Part shown: in pieces, positions 8,414 to 18,268 of the stretch | Layout of the letters: each line of letters starts with the position of its first letter | Numbering within the stretch: position 1 is the first letter of the stretch | Assembly: GCF_946477055.1 (NCBI RefSeq) | Contig: NZ_CAMKXG010000016.1 | Coordinates: 1-24,181, forward strand | Direction: 5' to 3' | DNA length: 24,181 nucleotides | From: Lonsdalea britannica | GTDB taxonomy: Bacteria; Pseudomonadota; Gammaproteobacteria; Enterobacterales; Enterobacteriaceae | The notes under the pieces: model-generated | What the model was told of the DNA's origin: nothing | What the model saw: only the letters and a program-made list of their open reading frames with translations | Database searches by the model: none | Made by a program: the position numbers and the translations under genes

Positions 8414-11083
8414 TTACTCATATTGTTGGCCACCTTGCTGTAGTAATGCACTGACAAAACGTTCAATCTGTTGAAGGTTATTTACTATCTGCACACTATC
8501 CTGCGAGGTTATAAGTTGTTCCAGGACTTCACACAATTGTTTGCCCGGATGCAGATTCAGCATGGCAAACACGCCTTTGAGCCGGTGGGCTGTTTGAGCC
8601 AGTGACACAAAATCGCCATCTTGGATTTCAGTATACAGCCTGTTCATATCCTCCGGTACTGTCTCTACGAACAGTGAAAAGTAATCGCTGCTGCGCAGTT
8701 GACGAGCGTAAAAACCGATGTCGTCATCCGTTGCCGGATGGCTGTCGTCGGTGGACGTTTCCAACTGCTGCTCGATCAGTTTCAGCAGAGCATCCAGCAT
8801 CAACTGACTGATGTTGTAGCTGGTGCGCAGCCGCCGTTTGCCCAGAGAAACCCACTGTGTGTCTTCCCCGGTCACCAATAGCGTGTCGTCTGCGACTTTA
8901 CCTGCGTTATCCGTAATCGTGAGGTCCGCTTCCTGATTAATCAGGCGTTCGTCATAAATGACGAAGTCCGCTCCCCACTGACTGACCATGCGGCTAACAA
9001 TCTGCCGTACTTCATCCGTGGTGATATCCAGCAACACTGTAATACCATCCAGCAGCTTTTCCTCTTCCTCTTCCGGGAGCTCGACGGGCTCCATTTTTAG
9101 CGTCAGCGTATATTGCGTACCTAAATCCGGCAGTCGGTTGATTTGCAATTGACCGCCCAGTTTGTGACAAAGCTGATGACATAAAAATAAGGTTAATCCG
9201 GAATTTTGGCTGAATCGATCAGAAAGTGCCGGTGCAGCGAACGGATGCTGTACATTATCGAGCTCTTCGACAGAAACATTCGTACCCGTATCGTTAATTT
9301 GTATGACCAATTGTCCTGATGACTGTTCAGGGTGTTTCAGCGTCAGCGTAATTTTGCCGTAGTCCGTATTCGTAATGGCATAATCCATTAATAACGAAAG
9401 CGTTTTCTTTAATAGCTCGCCGTCGCCCAGATACATCTGTCGAATATCCAGCTGGTAATGATTAAACAGGCTGACTCCTTTTTGCTGTATACGCGGCAAT
9501 AAGGTCAGCAGTAAATCGTCGACGAGCGCGAGCGGTGCAAAAGGCGCGTGCGCCACATCCCATTCGTCGTTTTCCAACTGTGCCTGCAGAGCGATATTCT
9601 CCATCAGGCTCAGGGCGCAGGCGGCCTCGCTAATCAGCAGTTGCAGCGACTGCTGCCGTTCGTCTGGCGTCTGTTCATTCCGCAGCGACAGCGCCAGCTG
9701 ATGCACGGCGTTAAGCGGTTGTTTGAACTCCTGACTCAGGTTGTGGAACAGCTGTTTACGCACGGCGATGTTCTTATCAAACTCCTGTTGCGCCAGCTGC
9801 AATTTCTTGTTGATGACGATTTCCTGCTCTTGTTCGCGTAGCAAAAACAGGCAGTAGTCCGGCACGAACAGGCTATAGAACAGCCTGACTTCATACATCT
9901 CATTATCGACCGTGGCCTGAATCACGCCCTGATGCTCTTCCGCCAGCGTCGCAATTTTCTTCAGGCTGAGGTGCGGATACAGGCGTTCCGCTAGCGCGTT
10001 CGCCACCACCACCTTATTGGTGCTGAAGTCATAGACCAAGACGCCCACCGGCAGATGGCCGATGATCTCGGTGTACATGTTCTGCTGTTTCTTCAGCCGG
10101 TACGACAGGTCTTCCCGAGGACGGGAAAAGTGGCGTCGGAAGGCGTAAAAGCCCATCAATGCGATCAGCAGCAGCGCCAGATTGAGCAATATCATCCAGA
10201 TATTGGTGCGCAGCATGTCGGCGATCAGACGGTCCAGCGGAATGCTGTACACCATTTTGAGCGGTGCGTTGGTCAACTGGGCGGACACTTCGACCATCGT
10301 GCCTTCCAGACGGACGTCGGTCGGTGTCTCGTTATCGGTGCCGGTTTCCATGCTCATCGGCAGCGTTTGCTGACGCAGCATGAGATTCTCCCGCTCCATG
10401 TTGCGCGGGATTAAATCGTTGATCGACAGGTCGAAGGCGATGACGGTCGCGAGATGCCCCGGCTGGTTGAAGGTCGTGCGCAGGGTGAAATAGTAGTTGT
10501 TATAGAAGCGCAGCTTGCGCAACGGGGAGAAGCTCTCACGTTCGTCCAGCGCATTCGCCTGCTGCAGCATTTCGGCCTTGCGGGCTTCAATCAGCGCCGC
10601 GATATAGCTGCCGCGAAACTGGGAGGAGACGTCTTTTAGCGGCTGGGTTGACACCATAGTCAGGCTGTTATCGGTGCCGTTGAGGTAGTACATCGAAAAC
10701 ACGTCGGTCTTCGCGCCCCACAGAATGTCCAGATACTGCGAGATCTTGTGCATAGAGTAGAGCGTACCCTTCTCGTGCTGTCCAAAAATCAGCGTATCGG
10801 TCTTCTGGCCGCGCTGCTCAACGTAGAACACGTTCGGCACCAGCGTGATCACGTTCACCGCGCCTTCGGTCGGAGGCGGGGCATCCACAAGCAGGTTTTT
10901 ATAAATCTGATCGGTAAAGAAGCGATAAGTGTCGATCCGCTTTTGCATACTTTCAGCGATATCGGTCAGAGCATATTTCTTCTCCGTCATCCAGCCATTG
11001 ATGTAGTTGTAGCTGAACGCCCCGAACACCAGCAGTAGCAGTAACACAAACAGAGAAAAATAACGCATGATGATGGCGGGCAT
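8414..11083 (-). CDS. rcsD: Rcs phosphotransferase RcsD
   Basis: RcsD is the inner-membrane histidine phosphotransfer protein that takes phosphate from the RcsC receiver and hands it to RcsB. In the 889-residue product two transmembrane segments lie near residues 6-27 and 293-314. The middle is a decayed kinase-like region: where kinases have SHELRTP it reads SQEFKQP, so the phosphorylatable His is Gln (about residue 451). The C-terminal HPt domain carries His833 in AHRLKGVFAML. The ATG at 11083 is preferred because GGAG lies ten bases upstream and E. coli RcsD aligns from there on; a TTG at 11092 would add three residues and overlap the MFS stop by four bases. Codons in the 3' third are clearly more AT-rich than neighbouring genes. 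Confidence 0.94.
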   Translation of the reverse strand: MPAIIMRYFSLFVLLLLLVFGAFSYNYINGWMTEKKYALTDIAESMQKRIDTYRFFTDQIYKNLLVDAPPPTEGAVNVITLVPNVFYVEQRGQKTDTLIFGQHEKGTLYSMHKISQYLDILWGAKTDVFSMYYLNGTDNSLTMVSTQPLKDVSSQFRGSYIAALIEARKAEMLQQANALDERESFSPLRKLRFYNNYYFTLRTTFNQPGHLATVIAFDLSINDLIPRNMERENLMLRQQTLPMSMETGTDNETPTDVRLEGTMVEVSAQLTNAPLKMVYSIPLDRLIADMLRTNIWMILLNLALLLIALMGFYAFRRHFSRPREDLSYRLKKQQNMYTEIIGHLPVGVLVYDFSTNKVVVANALAERLYPHLSLKKIATLAEEHQGVIQATVDNEMYEVRLFYSLFVPDYCLFLLREQEQEIVINKKLQLAQQEFDKNIAVRKQLFHNLSQEFKQPLNAVHQLALSLRNEQTPDERQQSLQLLISEAACALSLMENIALQAQLENDEWDVAHAPFAPLALVDDLLLTLLPRIQQKGVSLFNHYQLDIRQMYLGDGELLKKTLSLLMDYAITNTDYGKITLTLKHPEQSSGQLVIQINDTGTNVSVEELDNVQHPFAAPALSDRFSQNSGLTLFLCHQLCHKLGGQLQINRLPDLGTQYTLTLKMEPVELPEEEEEKLLDGITVLLDITTDEVRQIVSRMVSQWGADFVIYDERLINQEADLTITDNAGKVADDTLLVTGEDTQWVSLGKRRLRTSYNISQLMLDALLKLIEQQLETSTDDSHPATDDDIGFYARQLRSSDYFSLFVETVPEDMNRLYTEIQDGDFVSLAQTAHRLKGVFAMLNLHPGKQLCEVLEQLITSQDSVQIVNNLQQIERFVSALLQQGGQQYE

Positions 11084-11088
11084 GACAA

Positions 11089-12270
11089 TCAATCTCCAGA
11101 CGAACGGATGATGGCGCGAGAGCTGGCACAGACTGCCAGCAACAACATAACGATAACGCCCAGCGCCAGCGACAGGCTGCTGATCTGGGCGACAAATCCT
11201 AACAGCGTCGGGCCGAGCAGAGAACCGGCGTATCCCATCGTCGTAATGGATGCCAGCGCCAGATGCGGCGGCATGATCGTCTGATTACCGGCGGTGGAAA
11301 ACAGAATGGGCACCACGTTGGCCGCGCCCAGACCGACTAGCGCAAAACCGGCGATGGCCGTTATGGGATTATCAATGGTAATCGTCATCAGTAATCCCGC
11401 GGCGGCGCACAGACTTCCGCCAGCAACGACGGCGAAGCGGCCTAAACGGTTAACCACGCGATCGCCATACAGTCGACCCAGCGTCATCGTGATGGAAAAG
11501 GCGGCAAAGCCGATACCGGCCTGACGTGCGTCAATGCCGCGAAAAGCGGTCAAATACAGCGCCCCCCAGTCAAGAACTGCGCCCTCAGTCAAAAACATAA
11601 TGAAGCATAAGAAACCGATAAACAGCACCCATCCACGAGGGATCGCCAGCAGAGGCCCTTCGTTGGCGCGGGACGTCGCGCGCAGCATATGGCGCTGCGA
11701 CCAGAACAACATGAGCCAGACCAGCAACGCGACCGCCAGCGTCGCAAGTAGGGGAGACAGTCCCAGCCACAGCAGCAGGCTGACGCAACCGGCGCCGACG
11801 ATCCCGCCGACGCTATAAAAGCCGTGAAAGCTGGACATCTGGGCCCGTTGATTGGCGCGTTCCACTTCAACGGCCTGCACATTGATGGCGACATCCATTA
11901 ATCCCAGCATCGCGCCCAGCAATCCCAGAATCAGCGCCATTGATGGAAACGCTCCGGGCAGAGTCAACAACGGCAGCAACACGCATAGCACGGTGCCGGA
12001 GGCGAAAATGACACGTCGACAGCTAAACCGCGCGGTCAGAAATCCCGCCAACGGCATGGAGATCAGTGAGCCGATGCCAATGCTCAGCAGCAACATTCCG
12101 AGCGTAGCGTCGTTGATGTGCAGCCGATGCTTGGTGTAAGGCACCAGAGGCGCCCAGGCGGAAATGACCGTGCCGGAGATCAAAAAACCGATTCGGGTTG
12201 CGACCTGTACGGCTTTATCCGTCAGGGGAGAGTCAAGGGAAATGGGCTTGGTGTCGACGGTTGAACGCAT
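11089..12270 (-). CDS. MFS transporter, YbjJ-like, upstream of rcsD
   Basis: This 393-residue protein is a major facilitator superfamily permease of the inner membrane. It has about twelve hydrophobic segments, a conserved loop GFLTARFSCRRV between helices 2 and 3, and the motifs DVAINVQAVEVER and MSSFHGFYSVGGIVGAG, which recall E. coli YbjJ and other sugar-permease-like members. The substrate is unknown. The ATG at 12270 lacks a good Shine-Dalgarno, but no other start keeps the first helix. Its stop (11089) is five bases from the preferred rcsD ATG, so the two are probably cotranscribed and translationally coupled. A -10-like TATGAT lies at 12316-12321 on the minus strand, without a good -35. 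It is divergent from menF. Confidence 0.85.
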   Translation of the reverse strand: MRSTVDTKPISLDSPLTDKAVQVATRIGFLISGTVISAWAPLVPYTKHRLHINDATLGMLLLSIGIGSLISMPLAGFLTARFSCRRVIFASGTVLCVLLPLLTLPGAFPSMALILGLLGAMLGLMDVAINVQAVEVERANQRAQMSSFHGFYSVGGIVGAGCVSLLLWLGLSPLLATLAVALLVWLMLFWSQRHMLRATSRANEGPLLAIPRGWVLFIGFLCFIMFLTEGAVLDWGALYLTAFRGIDARQAGIGFAAFSITMTLGRLYGDRVVNRLGRFAVVAGGSLCAAAGLLMTITIDNPITAIAGFALVGLGAANVVPILFSTAGNQTIMPPHLALASITTMGYAGSLLGPTLLGFVAQISSLSLALGVIVMLLLAVCASSRAIIRSSGD

Positions 12271-12513
12271 GAGAGACAGAGACCACGTCTGGAATCAGAG
12301 ATATAGGGTACTTTTATCATAATTCAGGGCTTTTATCGAAAGAGGATCTGTTTTTCCTCGCCGTCACGTCATCTTTTTTCAGGGCGCGCATGGGGCCGAT
12401 TCGCACCTGACCGCTGCGCGTTTCAGGAGGCCGAAACGCCAGTAAAGACGGCCGTGCGCGGGACAATCTGCGTCGAAAAGTCACCCGGCGTTTTTTTTCC
12501 AGAGACGCGCCCG

Positions 12514-12519
12514 TATAAT
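12514..12519 (+). promoter_or_regulatory. candidate menF promoter -10
   Basis: A perfect TATAAT lies 32 bases before the menF start codon. The -35 position is a run of Ts (12491-12498), a weak match to TTGACA. A menF ribosome site follows (AGGA at about 12535, GGGGG at 12543-12547). It probably drives the whole men cluster. Confidence 0.5.
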
Positions 12520-12551
12520 CCCACACTTTCAGTTAGGATTCCGGGGGCAAC

Positions 12552-13877
12552 GTGGAGCAACTTTCAGGCCTGTTGCAGCGTATGGAGCGGGCGCTTGGTG
12601 CGCCGCTGCCAGACAATGCGGGCTTTCGCACGTTCACGCTGTCGGCGGAAAGTGGGGACGCGGCAGCGCTGTTGGCCTGGCTGGCCGCTCAGGCGTTGTA
12701 TCCGCAGTTTTACTGGCAGCACCGGCGAGAGCCGGAAGAGGCCGCCGCGTGCGGCGCCGTGTGTACTTTCGCTTCCGTCTCTGAAGCTGAAGCCTTTCTG
12801 CAGCGTGAAGATATCGACGACGATGTGCGGCTGTGGGGGTTGAACTCGTTCGGTTACCCCACGCTGGCTCAGGCGGAGCCGCTCGACGGCTACCTGTTTT
12901 TACCGCGTGTCACGCTGCGGCGTCAGGGCGAGCGAGTACAGCTCCGGGTCAATATCTTCAGCAAGATCTCGCTGCGTCAGGATGCGGAAATCGCGTTAAA
13001 TGCACTGCGTCAGCTGTCGGCCGCGCACCCTTTGCCGCCTTTATCGGCCACCGTCAGGCTCACAGCGCATCATCCCGAAAAAGCGCAATGGACCGATCTG
13101 GTCCAGCAGGCGTTGACGGAAATTGAGGCTGGAGCGCTGGAAAAAGTGGTGTTGGCGAGAACGACTCAGCTGACGCTAGACCGGTCTCTGGCGGCCGCAA
13201 CCTTGATGTCCGCCAGCCGCGCCGCTAATCATGACTGCTATCATTTTATGTTGGCCTTCACGCCAGAGCGCGCTTTTCTGGGCTCCAGTCCTGAACGACT
13301 CTACCGTCGGGAAGGAAACCATTTGGAAACCGAAGCGCTTGCGGGAACCGTCGCCAACGATCGTAATGACCAACGGGCTGGCGAACTGGCCCGTTGGCTG
13401 ATGCAGGACGTCAAGAATCAGAACGAGAACCGGCTGGTGGTGGATGACATCCGCCAGCGCTTGTCTCAGGCCGCGACGGCGTTGGACGTTTTGCCGATGG
13501 AGACGATCCGTTTGCGCAAGGTGCAACATCTGCGCCGCGCGATCCGTGCTGAACTGTATGACGCGAAAGACAGTGTCTGTTTGCCGCTGTTGCAGCCGAC
13601 GGCGGCGGTGGCAGGTCTGCCTCGCGCCGCAGCCCGAGACTATCTGGCCTGTTATGAACCCTTCGATCGCGGCTGGTACGCCGGGTCGGCCGGTTACCTG
13701 TCGCGTCAGCAGTCGGAATTCTGCGTTTCGTTGCGTTCGGCGGATGTCGAAAGTGATCGGCTGACGTTATATGCCGGTGCGGGAATTGTCGCCGGATCGG
13801 ATCCACAGCAAGAATGGCAGGAACTGGAAAACAAGGCAGCGGGCCTGAAGTCGCTGCTGGACAGTGATATGTCATAG
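12552..13877 (+). CDS. menF: menaquinone-specific isochorismate synthase MenF
   Basis: MenF converts chorismate to isochorismate, the first committed step of menaquinone synthesis, in the cytoplasm. The 441-residue product has a variable N-terminal half and the chorismate-utilising fold in the C-terminal half: Lys198 in EKVVLART (the base that activates water), Glu261 in TEALAGT, then LRKVQHL, QPTAAVAGLPR, GYLSRQQSEFCVSLRS and GAGIVAGSDPQQEW, all typical of the isochorismate synthase branch. The start is GTG at 12552, matching where E. coli MenF begins and preceded by a G-rich ribosome site. It is the first gene of menFDHBCE and is separated from menD by 107 bases, the only real gap in the cluster. 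Confidence 0.96.
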   Translation: MEQLSGLLQRMERALGAPLPDNAGFRTFTLSAESGDAAALLAWLAAQALYPQFYWQHRREPEEAAACGAVCTFASVSEAEAFLQREDIDDDVRLWGLNSFGYPTLAQAEPLDGYLFLPRVTLRRQGERVQLRVNIFSKISLRQDAEIALNALRQLSAAHPLPPLSATVRLTAHHPEKAQWTDLVQQALTEIEAGALEKVVLARTTQLTLDRSLAAATLMSASRAANHDCYHFMLAFTPERAFLGSSPERLYRREGNHLETEALAGTVANDRNDQRAGELARWLMQDVKNQNENRLVVDDIRQRLSQAATALDVLPMETIRLRKVQHLRRAIRAELYDAKDSVCLPLLQPTAAVAGLPRAAARDYLACYEPFDRGWYAGSAGYLSRQQSEFCVSLRSADVESDRLTLYAGAGIVAGSDPQQEWQELENKAAGLKSLLDSDMS

Positions 13878-13940
13878 TGTTGTTTTATGTTTGTTGTGCC
13901 TGCTAAGTGTTTACATCAAAGTCGGCGGAATAAAACAAAA

Positions 13941-13946
13941 TATAAT
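13941..13946 (+). promoter_or_regulatory. TATAAT in the menF-menD gap, possible internal promoter
   Basis: A perfect TATAAT occurs 39 bases before the menD start in an AT-rich island. The best -35-like sequence (TTTACA, 13910-13915) is 25 bases away, too far for a normal pair. It could let menDHBCE be expressed apart from menF, but the evidence is thin. Confidence 0.3.
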
Positions 13947-13984
13947 TATTGCTACAACCCGCAACCAGAGTTGTTGAGTCGACC

Positions 13985-15667
13985 ATGTCCACTAATGTAT
14001 TTAATCGCCGCTGGGCGACAGTTCTGCTGGAAACGCTGACCCGGCATGGCATACGTCATGTCTGCATCGCGCCCGGCTCTCGCTCGACGCCGCTCACGCT
14101 CGCGGCGGCGGAGCACGCGGCGCTAACCTGCCATACCCACTTCGATGAACGCGGACTGGGGCACCTGGCGCTGGGGCTGGCAAAGGCCTCGGGGCAGACG
14201 GTGGCGGTGATCGTGACGTCGGGAACGGCGGCGGCGAACCTGTATCCGGCGATCATTGAAGCCGGTCTGACCGGTGAAAAGCTGGTGGTGCTGACGGCCG
14301 ACCGGCCGCCGGAGCTGATCGACTGCGGCGCAAATCAGGCCATCCGCCAACCCGGCATGTTCGCCTCTCATCCCACGCATACGCTGGCGCTTCCCCGACC
14401 CACCCCAGATATTCCGGCGCGTTGGCTGGTGTCCGCCGTTGACGACGTCGTAGGGCGGTTGACGCACGGCGCGCTGCATATCAACTGTCCTTTCGCCGAG
14501 CCGCTGTACGGCCCGGACGACCCAGAGGCTTACTCCATCTGGCTGCAGGCGTTGGGATCGTGGTGGCAAGCATCTTCGTCGTGGCTGCGTGCGGATGAAT
14601 CTGCGCCGGACTGCGCCGCACAGCCTGACTGGTCGGCGTGGCGTTGCAAACGCGGCGTGGTCATCGTCGGTCGTATACCGGCCGAAAGTGGGGAGGCTAT
14701 CGCCCGCTGGGCCGAGCAGCTGGGTTGGCCGTTGATCGGCGATGTGCTTTCCCAATCCGGCCAGCCCTTGCCTCATGCGGATCTGTGGCTGGCACATCCG
14801 CAGGCCTATTGTTTGCAGCAGGCCGAGATTGTCGTCCAGCTCGGCGCCGGTTTGACCGGTAAGCGGCTCTTGCAGTGGCAGGCGGCCATTCAGCCGCAGG
14901 AATACTGGCTGGTAGATGCGCTGCCCGGTCGGCTGGACCCGGTTCATCATCGCGGACGTCGGCTGGTCGCGCCCATCGCCGACTGGCTGATCGCACATCC
15001 TCCCGAACCTGATGCGCCCCAACCGTGGGCCACCGACTTGCCCGCGTGCGTCGAACGCGTCGGCGCGCAGGTGGCCGCCCGACTAACGGAAGGATTTGGC
15101 GAAGCGCAGCTGGCGCATCGGTTGCCTGCGCTGTTGCCGGAGGAGGGGCAGCTTTTTCTGGGCAATAGCCTGACGATCCGTCTGGTGGATGCATTGGCCC
15201 AGCTGCCCGCGGGCTATCCGGTGTACGCCAATCGCGGCGCCAGCGGCATCGACGGTCTGGTCTCCACGCTGGCGGGCGTGCAGCGCGCTACCGCGCGTCC
15301 CATGCTGGCGGTGATTGGCGATCTGTCCGCGCTGTATGACGTCAACGCGCTGGCGCTCCTGCGTCATCCTCCCGCACCGCTGGTACTGATTGTGGTGAAT
15401 AACAACGGCGGCCAGATTTTCTCTTTGTTGCCGACGCCCGAGCAGGCGCGGGAAACATTCTATTGTATGCCGCAGCAGGTGGAGTTCAGCCACGCCGCCG
15501 CATTATTCGGCCTGCGTTACGCCCGGGCGACGAACTGGCGCGAGGTCGTCGACGCCGCGTCCGACGGGTTTAAACAGACGGCGACGACGTTGCTGGAGGT
15601 GTCGGTATCGCCGAAGGCGGGCGCGGAGTGCCTGCAACAGCTTCTGGCCGAGGTCGCCACATGGTGA
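13985..15667 (+). CDS. menD: SEPHCHC synthase MenD
   Basis: MenD is the thiamine-diphosphate enzyme that joins isochorismate and 2-oxoglutarate, with loss of CO2, to give 2-succinyl-5-enolpyruvyl-6-hydroxy-3-cyclohexene-1-carboxylate. The 560-residue product carries Glu55 ([10 protein letters not shown]), the glutamate that activates the thiamine ring, the substrate-binding APGSRSTPL (29-37), and the metal/diphosphate motif starting at GDLSALYD (445) and ending in NNNGG (472-476). The ATG at 13985 is chosen because E. coli MenD begins at the equivalent residue; the open frame extends 12 codons upstream to a TTG without support. The ribosome site is weak (GAG at about 13976). The 3' end overlaps menH. 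Confidence 0.97.
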   Translation: MSTNVFNRRWATVLLETLTRHGIRHVCIAPGSRSTPLTLAAAEHAALTCHTHFDERGLGHLALGLAKASGQTVAVIVTSGTAAANLYPAIIEAGLTGEKLVVLTADRPPELIDCGANQAIRQPGMFASHPTHTLALPRPTPDIPARWLVSAVDDVVGRLTHGALHINCPFAEPLYGPDDPEAYSIWLQALGSWWQASSSWLRADESAPDCAAQPDWSAWRCKRGVVIVGRIPAESGEAIARWAEQLGWPLIGDVLSQSGQPLPHADLWLAHPQAYCLQQAEIVVQLGAGLTGKRLLQWQAAIQPQEYWLVDALPGRLDPVHHRGRRLVAPIADWLIAHPPEPDAPQPWATDLPACVERVGAQVAARLTEGFGEAQLAHRLPALLPEEGQLFLGNSLTIRLVDALAQLPAGYPVYANRGASGIDGLVSTLAGVQRATARPMLAVIGDLSALYDVNALALLRHPPAPLVLIVVNNNGGQIFSLLPTPEQARETFYCMPQQVEFSHAAALFGLRYARATNWREVVDAASDGFKQTATTLLEVSVSPKAGAECLQQLLAEVATW

Positions 15668-16437
15668 TGCGCGCACGCCGTCTTCAACAGGGCGAGCCGG
15701 GACAGCCGTGGCTGGTTTTGCTCCACGGACTGCTGGGCAGCGGCGAAGACTGGCAGCCCATCCTTCCTTTCCTCAACGATCGTCCTGTGTTGCTGGTCGA
15801 TCTGCCGGGTCACGGCGACTCTCGCCATCAGTCCGCCGATAGCTTTGACGACGTCAGTCGTCAACTCACCGCGCTGTTGGCGGAGGAGGGCGTGAACGAC
15901 TACTGGCTGCTGGGCTACTCGCTCGGCGGCCGTATCGCCATGTTCCACGCCTGCTACGGCGAGACCTCGGGACTACGTGGTTTGCTGGTGGAAGGCGGGC
16001 ATCCCGGTCTGGCGACGGCGGACGAGCGTGAGGCGCGGGCGCTGCATGATGCCCGCTGGGCGCGCCGTTTTGCGGAGGAGCCGCTGGCGCAGGTGCTGGC
16101 GGACTGGTATCAGCAGCCGGTCTTCGCAGACCTCACCCTCGCGCAGCAGCAGACGCTGGTGCAGCGGCGCAGTCATAACGACGGCGCTGCGGTGGCCGAC
16201 ATGCTGAATGCCACCTCATTATCTCGTCAGCCGAGCCTGACTGCCTCGTTGCAGCAGCTGTCGGTGCCGTTCGGCTACGTGTGCGGCGAGCGCGATATCA
16301 AGTTTCAGACGCTGGCGCGGCAGGCGGCTCTGCCGCTGCTGAGCGTGGCCGACTGCGGCCATAATGCCCATCAGGAGAATCCGTCCGGCTATGCGGCGCG
16401 GATCCGTTCATTGATTTCCCATCCCGTAAAGGAATAA
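15661..16437 (+). CDS. menH: SHCHC synthase MenH
   Basis: MenH is an alpha/beta-hydrolase-fold lyase that removes pyruvate from the MenD product to form 2-succinyl-6-hydroxy-2,4-cyclohexadiene-1-carboxylate. The 258-residue product has the nucleophile Ser87 in GYSLGG, the acid Asp212 in CGERD, and His234 in CGHNAH, plus the HG motif of the oxyanion hole (LLHGLLG) and LPGHGDS. Three starts are closely spaced: ATG 15661, GTG 15664 and ATG 15667. All overlap the menD stop (15665-15667) by seven, four or one base. I take the first because it best matches E. coli MenH length. The overlap implies translational coupling. The region is highly GC-rich, like the rest of the cluster. Confidence 0.95.
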   Translation: MVMRARRLQQGEPGQPWLVLLHGLLGSGEDWQPILPFLNDRPVLLVDLPGHGDSRHQSADSFDDVSRQLTALLAEEGVNDYWLLGYSLGGRIAMFHACYGETSGLRGLLVEGGHPGLATADEREARALHDARWARRFAEEPLAQVLADWYQQPVFADLTLAQQQTLVQRRSHNDGAAVADMLNATSLSRQPSLTASLQQLSVPFGYVCGERDIKFQTLARQAALPLLSVADCGHNAHQENPSGYAARIRSLISHPVKE

Positions 16438-16442
16438 ACCCT

Positions 16443-17300
16443 ATGCTGTATCCGAGTGAAGAACTGCTGTACGCCCCCACCGAATGGCACGACTGCAGCG
16501 GTGATTTTGTCGATATTCTCTACCACAAATCGGCTGACGGCATTGCCAAAATCACCATCAACCGCCCTCAGGTACGTAATGCCTTTCGTCCGCTGACGGT
16601 CAAAGAGATGCTTCAGGCGCTGGACAACGCGCGCCATGACGACGGCATCGGCGTGATTATCCTGACCGGCGCAGGCGACAAGGCATTCTGCTCCGGCGGC
16701 GACCAAAAAGTCCGCGGCGATTACGGCGGCTATCAGGACGACAGCGGCGTTCACCACCTGAACGTGCTCGACTTCCAGCGTCAGATCCGTACCTGCCCTA
16801 AACCGGTGGTAGCGATGGTGGCGGGTTACTCCATCGGCGGCGGCCACGTGCTGCATATGATGTGTGACCTCACCATCGCGGCGGAAAATGCCATCTTCGG
16901 TCAGACCGGTCCCCGCGTCGGCTCCTTCGACGGCGGCTGGGGCGCCTCCTACATGGCGCGCATCGTCGGTCAGAAAAAAGCGCGGGAAATTTGGTTCCTG
17001 TGCCGTCAGTACGACGCGCAGCAGGCGCTGGATATGGGACTGGTTAACACCGTCGTCCCGCTGGCCGATCTGGAAAAAGAAACGGTGCGCTGGTGCCGCG
17101 AAATGCTGCAAAACAGCCCGATGGCGCTGCGCTGCCTGAAGGCCGCGCTCAACGCCGACTGTGACGGTCAGGCGGGATTGCAGGAGCTGGCGGGCAACGC
17201 CACCATGCTGTTCTACATGACCGACGAAGGGCAGGAAGGGCGCAACGCCTTCAATGAAAAACGCCAGCCTGACTTCAGCAAATTCCGGCGGAATCCGTAA
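16443..17300 (+). CDS. menB: 1,4-dihydroxy-2-naphthoyl-CoA synthase MenB
   Basis: MenB closes the ring of o-succinylbenzoyl-CoA to make 1,4-dihydroxy-2-naphthoyl-CoA. It is a crotonase-fold enzyme working in the cytoplasm. The 285-residue product is nearly identical in pattern to E. coli MenB: FCSGGDQ (82-88) and the GYSIGGGH oxyanion loop (128-135). The bicarbonate-binding residues of this class are present (Gln154 and Gly156 in QTGPRVG, Trp184 in REIWF), as are Ser161 and Asp163 in [14 protein letters not shown] at 16428-16433 lies nine bases before the ATG and overlaps the end of menH. Its stop TAA shares its last base with the menC ATG. In pathway order it acts after menE, although the gene comes earlier. 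Confidence 0.98.
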   Translation: MLYPSEELLYAPTEWHDCSGDFVDILYHKSADGIAKITINRPQVRNAFRPLTVKEMLQALDNARHDDGIGVIILTGAGDKAFCSGGDQKVRGDYGGYQDDSGVHHLNVLDFQRQIRTCPKPVVAMVAGYSIGGGHVLHMMCDLTIAAENAIFGQTGPRVGSFDGGWGASYMARIVGQKKAREIWFLCRQYDAQQALDMGLVNTVVPLADLEKETVRWCREMLQNSPMALRCLKAALNADCDGQAGLQELAGNATMLFYMTDEGQEGRNAFNEKRQPDFSKFRRNP

Positions 17301-18268
17301 TGCGTCGGGCGACGCTCTACCGTTACAGCGTACCGATGGATGCCGGCGTGGTGCTGCGCAACCAGCGGCTCAAAACCCGTGACGGGCTGATCGTGCAGTT
17401 ATGCGACGGCGAACGGTGCGGTTGGGGCGAGATAGCGCCGCTGCCGCAGTTCAGTGTCGAAACGCTGGACGATGCCGAGACGGCCGTGCGTGCGTCGTTG
17501 CTGCGCTGGCTGAACGGCGACGCGCTGGAAGACACCGGCGTGCCATCGGTCGACTTCGGTTTGAGCTTCGCCGACGCGGAGCTTTCAGGAACGCTGCCAC
17601 AGGACGCCGACTATCGCAAAGCGCCGCTGTGCAGCGGCGATCCGGACGAGCTGTTCGCGATGCTGCAAGGGCTGCCGAACCCGGTAGCGAAAGTCAAAGT
17701 CGGGCTGTACGAAGCCGTGCGGGACGGGATGATCGTCAACCTGTTGCTGGATGCTTTGCCGCAGCTCTCCCTGCGTCTGGATGCAAACCGCAGCTGGACG
17801 CGGGCCAAAGCCGATGGTTTTGCGCGTTACGTCGATCCGGCCGTGCGATCCCGCATCGCCTTTCTGGAAGAACCGTGCAAAACCCGCGAGGAATCGCGGG
17901 CCTTCGCGCGAGATACCGGCATCAATATCGCGTGGGACGAGAGCGTCCGTGAGCCGGACTTCCGCGTGGAAGCCGAGCCGGGAGTCAGCGCCATCATCAT
18001 CAAACCCACGCTGACCGGTAGTCTGAATCGCTGTCGACAGTGGGTTCGTCAGGCGCATGAGGCGGGTCTGACGGCGGTGATCAGCTCCAGCATTGAATCC
18101 AGTCTTGGTTTGACCCAGCTGGCGCGATTGGCGCACTGGCTCATGCCAGAGGTCATCCCCGGTTTGGATACGCTGGATCTGATGCAGGCGCAGGTGTTGC
18201 GGCCTTGGCCGGACAGCCCATTGCCGCTGCTCAACGTTGAACAGTTGGACGAACTATGGCGGTCGTAG
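17300..18268 (+). CDS. menC: o-succinylbenzoate synthase MenC
   Basis: MenC dehydrates the MenH product to o-succinylbenzoate; it belongs to the enolase superfamily and needs Mg2+. The 322-residue product keeps the complete active site in E. coli numbering: Lys131 and Lys133 (KVKVG), metal ligands Asp161 (LDANRSW), Glu190 (LEEPC) and Asp213 (WDES), and Lys235 (IIIKP). The ATG overlaps the menB stop by one base (TAATG), with a GGCGG-type ribosome site just upstream. Its 3' end overlaps menE by 13 bases. Codon use is strongly GC-rich. No damage is seen. Confidence 0.97.
   Translation: MRRATLYRYSVPMDAGVVLRNQRLKTRDGLIVQLCDGERCGWGEIAPLPQFSVETLDDAETAVRASLLRWLNGDALEDTGVPSVDFGLSFADAELSGTLPQDADYRKAPLCSGDPDELFAMLQGLPNPVAKVKVGLYEAVRDGMIVNLLLDALPQLSLRLDANRSWTRAKADGFARYVDPAVRSRIAFLEEPCKTREESRAFARDTGINIAWDESVREPDFRVEAEPGVSAIIIKPTLTGSLNRCRQWVRQAHEAGLTAVISSSIESSLGLTQLARLAHWLMPEVIPGLDTLDLMQAQVLRPWPDSPLPLLNVEQLDELWRS

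Noticed and set aside
13949..13984. Longer MenD start at TTG 13949
   Set aside because: E. coli MenD begins at the residue encoded at 13985, and the extra 12 codons overlap promoter-like AT-rich sequence.
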